Assembly: GCF_001623565.1 (NCBI RefSeq)
Contig: NZ_CP015196.1
Span: forward strand, 1,509,501-1,573,500
Length of the DNA: 64,000 bases
Direction of reading: 5' to 3'
Source of the DNA: Streptococcus marmotae
GTDB lineage: Bacteria; Bacillota; Bacilli; Lactobacillales; Streptococcaceae
Shown: positions 18,548 to 26,845 of the stretch, one piece after another
Position numbering within the stretch: position 1 is the stretch's first letter
How the letters are laid out: each line of letters starts with the position of its first letter
Translations under genes and position numbers: made by a program
The notes under the pieces: model-generated
What the model was told of the DNA's origin: nothing
The model's input: only the letters and a program-made list of their open reading frames with translations
The model's database searches: none

Positions 18548-19393
18548 ATGGCTAAATGGAAAATTGTTGCGGACTCAGGATGTGATTACAAAGAATTACC
18601 GAATCTTGCACCAGATACGCAATTTGAGATTATTCCCTTTACAGTTCGTGTTGAAAATCAAAGTTTTCTTGATGACAAAGACTTGGACATTGACCAGATG
18701 ATGGAAGTGATGTCTGCCTCATCAGAAGCAGCAGGTTCTGCCTGTCCTAGCCCACAAGCCTATGAAGCAGCTTACCAAGGGGCAGACAATATCATCGTCC
18801 TAACCTTGACAGGTTCCTTGTCTGGTAGTTACAATAGTGCTCGAGTTGCTAAAGAAATGTTTTTAGAAGAACATCCTTCAGCCAATATTCATTTGATTGA
18901 TAGCCTTTCTGCGGGGGGAGAAATGGATTTATTGGTTGGAGAAATCAATCGTCTGATTGCTAAAGGACTAGAGTTTGGAGAGTTGGTTTCCGCTATTGTT
19001 GATTATCAAAAGCGTACGAAATTACTCTTTGTTCTTGCTAAGGTGAATAATTTGGTTAAAAACGGGCGCTTGAGCAAGTTAGTTGGTGCAGTTGTTGGAT
19101 TGCTTAATATCCGTATGGTAGGGGAAGCAAGTAGCGAAGGCAAATTGGAATTGCTTCAAAAAGCGCGTGGACACAAAAAATCAGTTACAACAGCATTTGA
19201 AGAATTGCTAAAAGCAGGCTATAAGGGTGGTCGGATTGTGATTGCCCACCGCAACAATGAAAAATTCTGCCAGCAATTTGCTGAATTGGTGCGCAATATG
19301 TATCCGGAAGCCTTGATTGAAGCCCTTCCAACTTCAGGACTGTGTAGCTTTTATGCAGAAGAAAATGGTTTGTTAATGGGCTATGAAATTTAA
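18548..19393 (+). CDS. DegV family fatty-acid-binding protein (FakB-like)
   Basis: 281 residues with the DegV fold: N-terminal IVADSGCD, and the fatty-acid head-group-binding TLTGSLSGSYNSA near residue 95. DegV proteins of this kind present fatty acids to the kinase FakA for phosphorylation and entry into phospholipid synthesis. Streptococci carry several with different chain preferences, and this one cannot be assigned more exactly. It is a single gene with its own promoter and a weak terminator at 19407. Confidence 0.88.
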   Translation: MAKWKIVADSGCDYKELPNLAPDTQFEIIPFTVRVENQSFLDDKDLDIDQMMEVMSASSEAAGSACPSPQAYEAAYQGADNIIVLTLTGSLSGSYNSARVAKEMFLEEHPSANIHLIDSLSAGGEMDLLVGEINRLIAKGLEFGELVSAIVDYQKRTKLLFVLAKVNNLVKNGRLSKLVGAVVGLLNIRMVGEASSEGKLELLQKARGHKKSVTTAFEELLKAGYKGGRIVIAHRNNEKFCQQFAELVRNMYPEALIEALPTSGLCSFYAEENGLLMGYEI

Positions 19394-19406
19394 TGATGAG
19401 ATGAAT

Positions 19407-19437
19407 AAGGCAGTAACTTCGGTTGAATGCCTTTTTC
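19407..19437 (+). terminator. Weak terminator after degV
   Basis: A 6-bp stem AAGGCA / TGCCTT followed by five T residues. Confidence 0.5.
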
Positions 19438-19554
19438 TACTCTTAGATATGCTAAAGATTTTGCTCCTCTCAGTGTGTTTCAGTTTACTATTGAGTAAAC
19501 TAGCCTATTTTTAGTGTTTAATGAGTAGATAGATGATGGAAAATGGGGAGGTCA

Positions 19555-20046
19555 ATGAAGAAATCAGCTAGTATCTTCTTAGTCCTGGTCCTTTTGCTAG
19601 GCTTTGTTGGATATGTACAGTTTCAGCCAAAAGCTCCTCCCAAGGAGAATCAGCTGATTAAGACGCAGTTGAGGGGAGGGGAAGGAATGGAAGCAAGAAT
19701 CAACTGGTCCAAAGCTAGTCAAGATGCGCAGACCTATCAGATTCGTTTTGAACAGGTGCGTGCTGCTGTTACGAATGGTGCCAAGTGTTACGATGTCCGC
19801 TCTTTTATCGAATACCAGCTCGGTCATGTTGACATCGCAGAACCTCTTCCTTTATCGACTCTAGAAAAGCAGGAATTTCCAAGTCTTATCCATGATGTGC
19901 CTATTTATCTTTATGGTTCGGATGGTGTGTCTTCGGCTCAAGCAGCTAGATCTTTGCGTGACCAAGGATTTCGATATGTTTATGATCTTGGCGGCCTTGA
20001 ACAGATCAAGGTGATTGGCGCTAGATTAAAGGAATGGTGGGAATAA
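19555..20046 (+). CDS. Membrane-anchored rhodanese-like protein without catalytic cysteine
   Basis: ATG 19555 follows a GGGGAGG ribosome binding site, giving 163 residues. A single N-terminal membrane helix (about residues 5-24) precedes an extracytoplasmic rhodanese fold, seen in CYDVRSFIEYQLGHVDIA and the C-terminal VYDLGGLEQI. In active rhodaneses the loop after the central strand begins with cysteine (CxxGxRS); here it reads YGSDGVSS, so sulfur transfer is unlikely. The function is unknown. A GNAT gene follows after 21 bases. Confidence 0.75.
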   Translation: MKKSASIFLVLVLLLGFVGYVQFQPKAPPKENQLIKTQLRGGEGMEARINWSKASQDAQTYQIRFEQVRAAVTNGAKCYDVRSFIEYQLGHVDIAEPLPLSTLEKQEFPSLIHDVPIYLYGSDGVSSAQAARSLRDQGFRYVYDLGGLEQIKVIGARLKEWWE

Positions 20047-20067
20047 ATCAAAGAAAGAGGTGAGAAT

Positions 20068-20475
20068 GTGATAACATTTAAGACTATTGATGAAGAAAAC
20101 TTTCAAGCCTGTATTGACTTGACAGGTGGTGTAGAGAAAGAGCAGAATGATTTTGTCGATTCTGTCCTCTATTCCCTAGCAGAAGCATGGGTCTATCGAG
20201 ATAGTATGGAGGCCTTTGCGATTTATCAAGAGGAGCAAATTATTGGCTTTGTATCTATGTATGTTGGAGAAGAGAATCCGCAAATCATTAATTTTTTAAT
20301 TGATATCGCCTTTCAAGGCAGGGGGTATGGGACTCAGGCGGCAAGCCGTTGCACAGAGTATTTGCAAGAAATGTATCGGGCAAAGCGTATTTCGTTACCT
20401 GTTCGCATTCAGAATGAAGAAGCCCAAAGGTTCTGGGCGAAACAAGGATTTTCATTCTCGGATACGGTTGAATAA
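20068..20475 (+). CDS. GNAT acetyltransferase, C-terminus altered by frameshift
   Basis: A GTG start at 20068 follows AAGAGGTGAG. The 135-residue protein shows a GNAT core with the acetyl-CoA loop in QGRGYGTQAA (motif R/Q-x-x-G-x-G/A) and a late RFWAKQGFSF segment. After SDTVE the frame stops, but another frame then reads DYMFMRRYE and stops at 20505, which looks like the natural GNAT ending. A one-base change near 20470 thus shortened the protein by about ten residues. The substrate is unknown. Confidence 0.75.
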   Translation: MITFKTIDEENFQACIDLTGGVEKEQNDFVDSVLYSLAEAWVYRDSMEAFAIYQEEQIIGFVSMYVGEENPQIINFLIDIAFQGRGYGTQAASRCTEYLQEMYRAKRISLPVRIQNEEAQRFWAKQGFSFSDTVE

Positions 20476-20585
20476 GACTATATGTTTATGCGTCGGTATG
20501 AGTAATGAGCTTACAGGATAACAAAATATAATCAATTGATTACTTTTTGATAAAATCATTATCGTCAACATTGTGTGCTTCAAGC

Positions 20586-20625
20586 AAAAATCAGCTAGGT
20601 ATAGAATCTAGCTGATTTTTTCTAA
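20586..20625. terminator. Bidirectional terminator between the GNAT and MocR genes
   Basis: 13-bp arms AAAAATCAGCTAG / CTAGCTGATTTTT (20586-20598 and 20608-20620), T-rich on both strands. The MocR stop codon lies within the right arm. Confidence 0.75.
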
Positions 20626-21875
20626 CTCTTCTATCATCTGATGCAAGTCTGTTGGAAACGTTTGGCTATAAGATAGTTGGAGATAGTCATAGGACTGACC
20701 TGTGATGAGCTGGGTATTGACTAGGCCATGTTTGAGACGGGCGCTGATTTTTTCTTTCGGAAGCTGAACGGTCAGTATGTCTTGGGTAAGATGATGAGGA
20801 TAAGTGAGATGATAGCGGGATAAGCGTTCACGCATTTCTTGCTCATGTGCCTGCTTTAACTGATAGAGGTGGCGTGTATTGCGAGCAAACATACCATTAT
20901 CAATATAAAGCGAGAGAGCCTTTTGCATGATGAGGTTGGTGTCATAATCAATCAAACTCTTGTGCTGTAAAAAACGAGACCGTAGATAATGAGGAAGTAC
21001 AATCCCCCTAGACGCAAAGCCGGAAAGAGGGTAGGAGTAAAGGATTTGATGTAGATGACACGATCATGCGTATCCAGATAATGGAGTGGCAAGGTCTTTG
21101 CAGCATCGAAGTCCGCCAGATAATCATCCTCAATGACATAGACATCATATTGGTCTGCTAATTGCACAATTGCCTCTTGAATGGTACGAGTATAGGTTGT
21201 CCCCAAGGGATTGTGGAGACGGGGAATAGTATAGAAATACTTAATTTTTCCGCTTTTAAAAATGGTCTCTAGTTGAGTAAGGTCAATTCCATTTAAGGTG
21301 CGCTCAATCGTTTGATAGGGGAGTTTCTGCTCATCTAATAGGGTTTTCATCCGATAGTAAGTCGGCTCTTCAATCAGGATTTCCTGTTTGCCTGAAGACA
21401 GCTGCATTTGTGTTAGGATGTAGAGGGCTTGTTGGCTACCTGCTGTAATGACCAGTTGGTCTTTTTTACAATAAACATGGTAGTCCATAAGGAGCTGGTA
21501 GAGCGAGTCAATCAATTCTTCCAACCCTTCCTGCTGATGATAGTAATTAAAAAGATACTTTTCCCTTCCGACTAGGCTTTCATGGACGCAGGTTCGAAAA
21601 TCATCGTAGGGTAGTTGCAAAAAATCCTCTGGATTCAGCGAGAGGGTCGTGTCTTGAAAATCTTGGTCTTCTAAGATGTAATAGCCACTTTTTTCTACTG
21701 CATAAATCCGATTTTGGTATTTCAACTCCAACATGGCCTTTTGAACAGTGTCTTTACTACACTGGTATTGTTCACTGAGTTTGCGAATGGAAGGTAGTTT
21801 TTGCCCTCTTTTAAAACGGTGTTCTTCAATGCCTGTGATAATATCCTGAATAATTGTTTGGTATTTAGTCGTCAT
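20608..21875 (-). pseudogene. MocR-family (GntR-aminotransferase) regulator, frameshifted
   Basis: The N-terminal part from ATG 21875 has a GntR winged helix (GQKLPSIRKLSEQYQCSKDTV) followed by a class I aminotransferase-like domain with the PLP-lysine region YIKSFTPTLFPALRLG. The frame is then lost at a run of five G (on the coding strand, near 21005). The remaining 115 residues continue in another frame (SLIDYDTNLIMQKALSLYI) to 20608. One more G would restore a protein of about 420 aa, normal for MocR/PdxR regulators. This may be a true mutation or a slippable tract. The target genes are unknown; no pdx genes are nearby. Confidence 0.8.
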
Positions 21876-21936
21876 AACTGTCCCCCTACAGATAGTATAC
21901 GGTCTTTTAGTCTTAGAAACAAGTCTTACAGATAGA

Positions 21937-22587
21937 TTAGACCATATAAAAGACAATCGCAAGGTACTGCAAGAAACTAGCTAAAATGATAAATAAGTGC
22001 CAAATCATATGAAAATAGGGCTTTTTCTTAGCGTAAAAGATAGCTCCGATACTATAAGCCATTCCCCCTGCCAACATCAGAAACCAGAAAATTGGACCTG
22101 TTTGAGCAAGGACTTGGGGGAGGATAAAGACAACCAGCCAGCCCATAATCAGATAAAGAGCTAGACTGAATCGTTCGTTGATTTGTTTGGCAAAAATTTT
22201 GTAGAGAATGCCAAAAATCGTTGTTGCCCATTGGATAACTAAAACGAGATAGCCTTGCCAATTGGGCATGAGAGTCAAGAGGATAGGAGTGTAGCTACCT
22301 GCAATAGCAATGTAAATCATACTGTGGTCGATAATCCGTAGAATATATTTGTGGGTTGAACCATAGGCCATTGAATGGTAAATAGTGGAGGAGAGAAACA
22401 TGAGAAAGAGGCTAATAATAAAAATAGACACCCCAATAGCTTGAATCAAGCCAACGCGTTCATAGCTATAAATCGCTGAAAAAGGCAGCAGAAGGAGCAT
22501 GAAAAAGGCACTAACTGCATGAGTAATGGCATTGCCTACCTCTTCTCCGAATGAGAGTTGGAGGGATAGTTTAAAATGTTGATTCAT
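21937..22587 (-). CDS. Hemolysin III family membrane protein (YqfA/PAQR)
   Basis: A 216-residue protein with seven predicted membrane helices. The PAQR/HlyIII metal-site residues are visible: EEVGNAITH at the start, SSTIYHS in helix 3, and HMIWHLF near the end. The name comes from a Bacillus cereus haemolysin; in most bacteria the role is membrane-lipid related and not proven cytolytic. It overlaps the upstream DUF1836 gene by 17 bases, so the two are co-transcribed. Confidence 0.9.
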   Translation of the reverse strand: MNQHFKLSLQLSFGEEVGNAITHAVSAFFMLLLLPFSAIYSYERVGLIQAIGVSIFIISLFLMFLSSTIYHSMAYGSTHKYILRIIDHSMIYIAIAGSYTPILLTLMPNWQGYLVLVIQWATTIFGILYKIFAKQINERFSLALYLIMGWLVVFILPQVLAQTGPIFWFLMLAGGMAYSIGAIFYAKKKPYFHMIWHLFIILASFLQYLAIVFYMV

Positions 22588-23020
22588 CAGCTTCTCCTTT
22601 CAAGGCTGGAACGAGTGCGAGTGTGGCTTGGTAAGAGTGAATGGTCTGACAGGCTTTTTGTAAAATCAGTGGTTGCTCTTCATTTTCGATACCAGAAAGG
22701 CAATCCACAAAGGCATCGTATAGAAGGGAAGCCTCATCATTTTCTGTTAACAGATCAATCATCTCCTGTATGGTTGCAATCGGAAAAATTGGCTTATAAA
22801 TACTCAAAACAATCAAGCGAGCGACTTGTGTACGACTGTATTTTTTCTTAATCGGTTTAGGAATATAGCCGTGTTTGACATAATTATTGACCATAGAAGC
22901 AGTAAGAGGCTTTTCACGATTGGCTAAAAAGGGGAGAGTCTGTTGATTGACATAGAGTAGAACTTGGTCTAGATAGAGATCCAAATCGGGTAATTGCTGC
23001 CATTTAGGTAAGGAAATCAT
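22571..23020 (-). CDS. DUF1836 protein
   Basis: A 149-residue soluble protein with the DUF1836 pattern: an N-terminal helical region, then a MerR-like helix-turn-helix (LTASMVNNYVKHGYIPKP, then KKYSRTQVARLIVLSI). The family is firmicute-specific and often lies beside hemolysin III or DegV genes. A DNA-binding role is inferred from the fold. Its ribosome binding site is AAAGGAG before ATG 23020. A perfect palindrome covers the probable -10 box (23035-23057), which would suit autoregulation. Confidence 0.88.
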   Translation of the reverse strand: MISLPKWQQLPDLDLYLDQVLLYVNQQTLPFLANREKPLTASMVNNYVKHGYIPKPIKKKYSRTQVARLIVLSIYKPIFPIATIQEMIDLLTENDEASLLYDAFVDCLSGIENEEQPLILQKACQTIHSYQATLALVPALKGEADESTF

Positions 23021-23034
23021 TGTTTACTCCTTTA

Positions 23035-23057
23035 TATCTAGTTATTATAACTAGATA
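23035..23057 (-). promoter_or_regulatory. Perfect 23-bp palindrome over the DUF1836-hlyIII promoter
   Basis: 11-base arms TATCTAGTTAT / ATAACTAGATA around a single central base. On the minus strand the centre contains TATAAT, a likely -10 box, about 23 bases before the DUF1836 ATG. A repressor bound here would block transcription. DUF1836 itself is the nearest candidate. Confidence 0.6.
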
Positions 23058-23110
23058 ATAACATCTTATAAATAAAAAAGCAAGAAAAGAGTAAAAGGAG
23101 GAAGGTATGA

Positions 23111-23116
23111 TATAAT
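23111..23116 (+). promoter_or_regulatory. yaaA -10 box, leaderless arrangement
   Basis: TGA-TATAAT ends 6 bases before ATG 23123, so transcription should begin at the start codon. A GGAGGAAGG stretch lies upstream of the -10 box and would not be in the mRNA. Confidence 0.6.
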
Positions 23117-23122
23117 CAGAAT

Positions 23123-23854
23123 ATGAAAATTATCTTGCCAAATGCGAAAGAATTAAATACCAATTTAGACAATCATCCCTTTGTGCCACTTTCTGAAGAA
23201 TCAAGTGCGGTCTTAGGAGCAATCAGAAATTTGTCCGTAGAAGAACTAGCGGCTTTTTATAAACTAAACAGCGACAAGACAGAACTGGAAGCCGACCGCT
23301 GGTACAGAATTGCCCATGGACAAGCCAAGACTTATCCAGCCTGGACACTCTATGATGGCCTTATGTATCGGTATATGAAACGGAGGGAATTGAGCCAAGT
23401 AGAGCAGGAATACTGGCAGCGCTATGTTCGAATTGCAACGGGTTTTTATGGTCTGATTTCCCCCTTTACCTTGATTTCTCCACACCGTTTGGATTTTCAA
23501 GGTCAGCTAAAAGTTGAGGGACAATCGCTTAAGCAATTTTGGCGGGCTCAATATGATGAGCAGGTGGCAGAAGAGGATTTGATTATCTCCCTTTCTTCAT
23601 CTGAATTTGAACAGGTTTTTTCACCAGCTATTCAAAAGCGGATGATTCAGATTGTCTTTATGGAAAATCGGGCTGGACAATTGAAAATTCATTCGACCAT
23701 TTCTAAAAAAGGGCGCGGTCGTCTCGTCTCACTCATGGCAGAACAGGATGTTCAGACCCTTGATGAGATTAGCCAGCTCACCTTTGATGGCTTTGCCTAC
23801 CGCGCGGATTTGTCAGAGGAGCAAAAATTAGTCTTTGTAAGAAAGCAACCGTAA
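23123..23854 (+). CDS. yaaA: Peroxide stress protein YaaA
   Basis: 243 residues of the YaaA/DUF328 family, complete from MKIILPNAKEL to the C-terminal GFAYRADLSEEQKLVFVRK. In E. coli YaaA is induced by peroxide through OxyR and lowers intracellular free iron; a DNA-binding role has also been reported. The conserved YDGLMYRYM and SLSSSEFEQVF segments are present. A MITE begins 15 bases after the stop. Confidence 0.9.
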   Translation: MKIILPNAKELNTNLDNHPFVPLSEESSAVLGAIRNLSVEELAAFYKLNSDKTELEADRWYRIAHGQAKTYPAWTLYDGLMYRYMKRRELSQVEQEYWQRYVRIATGFYGLISPFTLISPHRLDFQGQLKVEGQSLKQFWRAQYDEQVAEEDLIISLSSSEFEQVFSPAIQKRMIQIVFMENRAGQLKIHSTISKKGRGRLVSLMAEQDVQTLDEISQLTFDGFAYRADLSEEQKLVFVRKQP

Positions 23855-23881
23855 TGTGTTCTGTTCGTTATAGTGGATTGA

Positions 23882-24267
23882 GAACTGAACACAGACCAAG
23901 AGCTGTGTAAAAAAGAGACGCAGATGTTCCAGCTTTAGTTGGTTACAGCAGAGGCTCCCTTTAGTGGGGACGCAGATGTTCCAACTTTAGTTGGTTACAG
24001 CAGAGGCTCCCTTTAGGGATAAGTCTTCCTAGCTCCAAAGGTATAGTATACCTTTGGAGGTGAGTGATAGGAGTTTGCAGAGCAAAATCTCCTTTGGCTC
24101 TTCGTCAGACTTTCTATTTTCACTTTGTGCTTTATACGCCCTCGTATCTTATGAAACTGAACTCGGGCTAAGCACTGTGTGAAAAAGATAAGTCTTCCTA
24201 GAGTCTGCTGGCTCTTTGTCAGACTTCCTATTTTCACTTTGTGCTTTATACGCCCTCGTATCTTATG
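23882..24267 (+). repeat. Two family C hairpin units, one with an enlarged loop
   Basis: The second unit (24152-24267) is of standard size, with outer stem AAGCAC / GTGCTT. The first unit (23882-24151) has the same ends, but its interior is swollen by two 51-bp tandem repeats (GGACGCAGATGTTCCA...), the perfect hairpin CTCCAAAGGTATA / TATACCTTTGGAG, and another weak hairpin. The end sequence ACGCCCTCGTATCTTATGA joins unit to unit. Confidence 0.75.
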
Positions 24268-24383
24268 AAGGAATAGGAGAAGGCAAGGAGCTGCAGATAG
24301 AACTGGCGTTAATTGAGGATTGCTCCATAATCCCTATTTCCAACCTTCAACAGTCTACTGGACTATTGAAGCAAAGCGACTTA

Positions 24384-24485
24384 TACTCGTCAAAAATCAA
24401 AGTCTGACGTCGTTAACTTACCTTGCTGAACTTCAGTTCTAGCTACGATTTCGTTTCCTAGTCAGATTTTGATTTTTATAGAGTA
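24384..24485. mobile_element. Nested family B element (102 bp)
   Basis: The ends TACTCGTCAAAAATCAAAGT and (inverted) TACTCTATAAAAATCAAAAT form the terminal repeat. A larger element with the same ends sits at the equivalent position of the MITE at 43330-43742, and a lone end occurs at 45334-45357. Confidence 0.7.
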
Positions 24486-24526
24486 TAACGATGTCCTAAA
24501 CTTTATTCAATTCACTATATCCTAAC

Positions 24527-24569
24527 AAAAAAGCATGTCCTAGCACCAAAGCGAGTGACATGCTTTTTG
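24527..24569. terminator. Bidirectional terminator downstream of the lipoprotein gene
   Basis: Arms AAAAAGCATGTC (24528-24539) / GACATGCTTTTT (24557-24568) with A/T runs on both sides. Read on the minus strand it ends the lipoprotein transcript. Confidence 0.75.
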
Positions 24570-24588
24570 ATTTTCCGTATAGAAGAAA

Positions 24589-25590
24589 TTATTTCATTGA
24601 AGAGATAATGGCTTCCATGGTTGATTGTAGAAGTGCAGTATCGCTCGTTTTGGCAGAAGCAGTAAAGGTAACGAGCGTTTCATTGATATGAAAAGCGTAG
24701 ATATGAACGATATAATTGGATTGGGTACTTGATGTTTGGCTAAGAGACAGGCGATACCCGTGGTAATTACCGAGAGTAATTTCTTCCTTAGTTGGCTTGC
24801 TGTTTTCAGGGGCAAGTTGGTCAGCAATTTCGTTGAGATCGACTGTATAGCCTGTAGTAGAAACTCCTCGGATAGATAGACGAATCCCATTGCTACTGTC
24901 TTGATAAACTATAGTATCAGCAGGAGCACCTTCTGTATCTTGCTTCCAACTAGTTGGAAGGGCGACACTCAAGGCAGAATTTGGAACGGTAACCGCTTGA
25001 CCGTAGTTAAAGTTCACTTGTTTCGTAGTAGCAAGTGTGGTCCAAGAAGCAACAGATTGGTTTAGAAATTCCTGAGTCTTATTAGCGTTATCAGGATGTG
25101 CTACAAGACTAATCAAACGATATTCCCCATCTTCTTCGTAGAAAAAGAGAAGTAATTGTTTTTCTTTATTGACCTCTTTGGTGTAAAGAAAGCCAGACTT
25201 ACCAGAAATGGTTGTTTGGGTTAGTTGAAGATTTTCTGATTTTGTTTCTTCTGAATTGTTTAAAAGTGAGCGAGCAAAGTCTTCCAAGGATAGTGGCGAA
25301 TCGACTTTAGCGTAGCGATTTGCTGTGAGAAAATAATCATTTCCAGCAGAATAGGCTGAAAAATCATTGCTAGTATCGCTGTCGCTAGCAATCCAATCGC
25401 TTGGTACTTGAATTGAAAATAAGCCTGATTTAGCGGTCATTGGTTTAAAATCTGAATTGCTGAATGTATTTGTCAAAGCAGGTAGATCAGATGAAGGGCT
25501 GGTCTTTTCTGATGGACGAGAGCAGGCAGTCAACAATGCTAGCCCTACAACACTGCACACTCCTATACGAGATAGTAATTTCATGTTCAT
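24589..25590 (-). CDS. Lipoprotein with two PsbP-like domains, function unknown
   Basis: 333 residues starting with a lipoprotein signal peptide (lipobox LTAC, cysteine near residue 23), followed by a serine/threonine-rich linker. Two similar domains follow: SGLFSIQVPSDWIAS near residue 57 and SALSVALPTSWKQD near residue 205, each resembling the PsbP/DUF1795 fold. ATG 25590 was preferred because AGGAGGA lies 5-6 bases before it. The protein should be anchored outside the membrane. I do not recognise a specific role. Confidence 0.8.
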   Translation of the reverse strand: MNMKLLSRIGVCSVVGLALLTACSRPSEKTSPSSDLPALTNTFSNSDFKPMTAKSGLFSIQVPSDWIASDSDTSNDFSAYSAGNDYFLTANRYAKVDSPLSLEDFARSLLNNSEETKSENLQLTQTTISGKSGFLYTKEVNKEKQLLLFFYEEDGEYRLISLVAHPDNANKTQEFLNQSVASWTTLATTKQVNFNYGQAVTVPNSALSVALPTSWKQDTEGAPADTIVYQDSSNGIRLSIRGVSTTGYTVDLNEIADQLAPENSKPTKEEITLGNYHGYRLSLSQTSSTQSNYIVHIYAFHINETLVTFTASAKTSDTALLQSTMEAIISSMK

Positions 25591-25702
25591 GGTTTTCCTC
25601 CTACGTATTATTATAAGCTATCTTATCCTTTTTTCCAATAGATAGGGTCGCAAAAAATTGAGAATGAAAAAACTAGAGACGCTTGCCTCTAGTTTGATAG
25701 GG

Positions 25703-26248
25703 TTAGCCAATAGCTGTTAAGAGATCGCTTGCTTGTTTTTCAAGCTGTACAGCTACTTCTTCTGAAAGGACGAGTTGACCAGTCCCCCAAGCTTCTGGAT
25801 TGATTGCAGAGGCTGTAAATTCACCGACTACTTGTGTGCGGATGAATGGTAGAAGTGCTTTATAGGCTGTAAAGAGTGGCTCGTGTCCACCATTTGCAAC
25901 GGCAGATACTGTCACTAATTTATCTTGTAAGACAGAAGGCCCTTTTGGATTTGATAAGTCAAGAGCACGGCTGAGCCAGTCAAGAATATTTTTCACAGGA
26001 CCTGGAATACCGTAGTTGTAAACTGGAGAGAAAATCCAGATAGCATCTGCTTGCTCAACTGCTTGACGAGCTGCAGCAATCGCAGGAAGCACAGGTGTCT
26101 CAAGATCTTCGTTAAAGACAGGAACTTGAGTGTAATCCAGATAAGATACAGTCGCCTTGCCCTTTAGTAATTCTTCGGCTTGTTTTGCCAGTTGGTGGTT
26201 GAATGAACCTTCACGCAGTGAACCGACTAAAAATAATACATTTGCCAT
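25703..26248 (-). CDS. NADPH-dependent FMN reductase
   Basis: A flavodoxin-fold oxidoreductase of 181 residues. The FMN phosphate loop is GSLREGSFN near residue 8, and the isoalloxazine-contacting [18 protein letters not shown] lies near residue 75. Enzymes of this group reduce FMN, quinones or azo dyes. It has its own promoter with a MarR-type operator-like palindrome over the -35, and a marR gene lies just upstream, which suggests induction by a redox-active or electrophilic compound. Confidence 0.9.
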   Translation of the reverse strand: MANVLFLVGSLREGSFNHQLAKQAEELLKGKATVSYLDYTQVPVFNEDLETPVLPAIAAARQAVEQADAIWIFSPVYNYGIPGPVKNILDWLSRALDLSNPKGPSVLQDKLVTVSAVANGGHEPLFTAYKALLPFIRTQVVGEFTASAINPEAWGTGQLVLSEEVAVQLEKQASDLLTAIG

Positions 26249-26327
26249 AGGTATGGCCTCCTTAAAAGATAATAAATGGTGCCTCCATCTGCTAGAAAAA
26301 ATCTTCTGCTAGGAATGCTATGAGGAT

Positions 26328-26358
26328 AGAATAACAAAAATATCACTAATTAGCAATA
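26328..26358 (-). promoter_or_regulatory. FMN reductase promoter with MarR-type operator
   Basis: On the minus strand: -35 TTGCTA (26356-26351), 17-base spacer, -10 TATTCT (26333-26328). An 18-bp imperfect palindrome with core CTAATTAG (26341-26358) covers the -35 box. Confidence 0.6.
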
Positions 26359-26366
26359 ATATTGTC

Positions 26367-26810
26367 TTATCTTTTGAATTTTTTTAAAATGGTGTTTAAT
26401 GTATCTTGTTCTTCAAGGCTTAAGACATCAAAAATACAGCCAATATTGTCATAATGTTCAGGGAGAATCTCTTCAATCGTCTTGCGACCAAGATCGGTCA
26501 AGTGAATCCTAGAAGCTCGCTTATCATCACAATCTGGAACCTTAGTGATATAGCCGTCCCGAATCATATTCTTGATGACGACGGTCATATTGCCAGAGGT
26601 GCTAAGCAGTTTATCAATCAATTCTTGAATGCGGAGGTCTCCCTTGTTATACAAGGTCTCTAATACACCAAACTGCCCCATAGTCAAATGGTATTTTTTC
26701 ATGGTTTCAACTTCTTGTTTGTAGATGGTATCAGAGGCTCTATGTAAGATAATCAGACTACGAAGTGCTTCTTGATTGCGAGCAATAGCTTTTTCGACTT
26801 TTTCTATCAT
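26367..26810 (-). CDS. MarR family transcriptional regulator
   Basis: ATG 26810 gives a 147-residue MarR protein; the longer frame to 26867 would start upstream of the promoter. The winged helix is clear (LRIQELIDKLLSTSGNMTVV recognition region, then wing residues DCDDKRASRIHLTDLG). The gene is transcribed with or just ahead of the FMN reductase, whose promoter carries an operator-like palindrome. No obvious sensing cysteine pair was seen (one Cys in PDCDD, one in IGCIF). Confidence 0.88.
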   Translation of the reverse strand: MIEKVEKAIARNQEALRSLIILHRASDTIYKQEVETMKKYHLTMGQFGVLETLYNKGDLRIQELIDKLLSTSGNMTVVIKNMIRDGYITKVPDCDDKRASRIHLTDLGRKTIEEILPEHYDNIGCIFDVLSLEEQDTLNTILKKFKR

Positions 26811-26816
26811 AGGACT

Positions 26817-26845
26817 AGTGTAGCAATATTTGGAGAGAACTGCAA
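26817..26845 (-). promoter_or_regulatory. marR promoter, leaderless arrangement
   Basis: On the minus strand: -35 TTGCAG, 17-base spacer ending TGC, -10 TACACT, then AGTCCT and ATG 26810. The 6-base gap predicts a transcript beginning at the start codon. No ribosome binding site is present. Confidence 0.55.

Larger units (their letters stand above)
23869..24519. mobile_element. Composite MITE (family A) carrying families C and B
   Basis: The outer ends TATAGTGGATTGA and TTCAATTCACTATA match the simple copy at 17788-17940. Two insertions expand it to 651 bp: a two-unit family C array at 23882-24267, placed after the first 13 bases, and a 102-bp family B element at 24384-24485, placed after GAAGCAAAGCGACTTA. 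No genes are present in the block. Confidence 0.75.
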
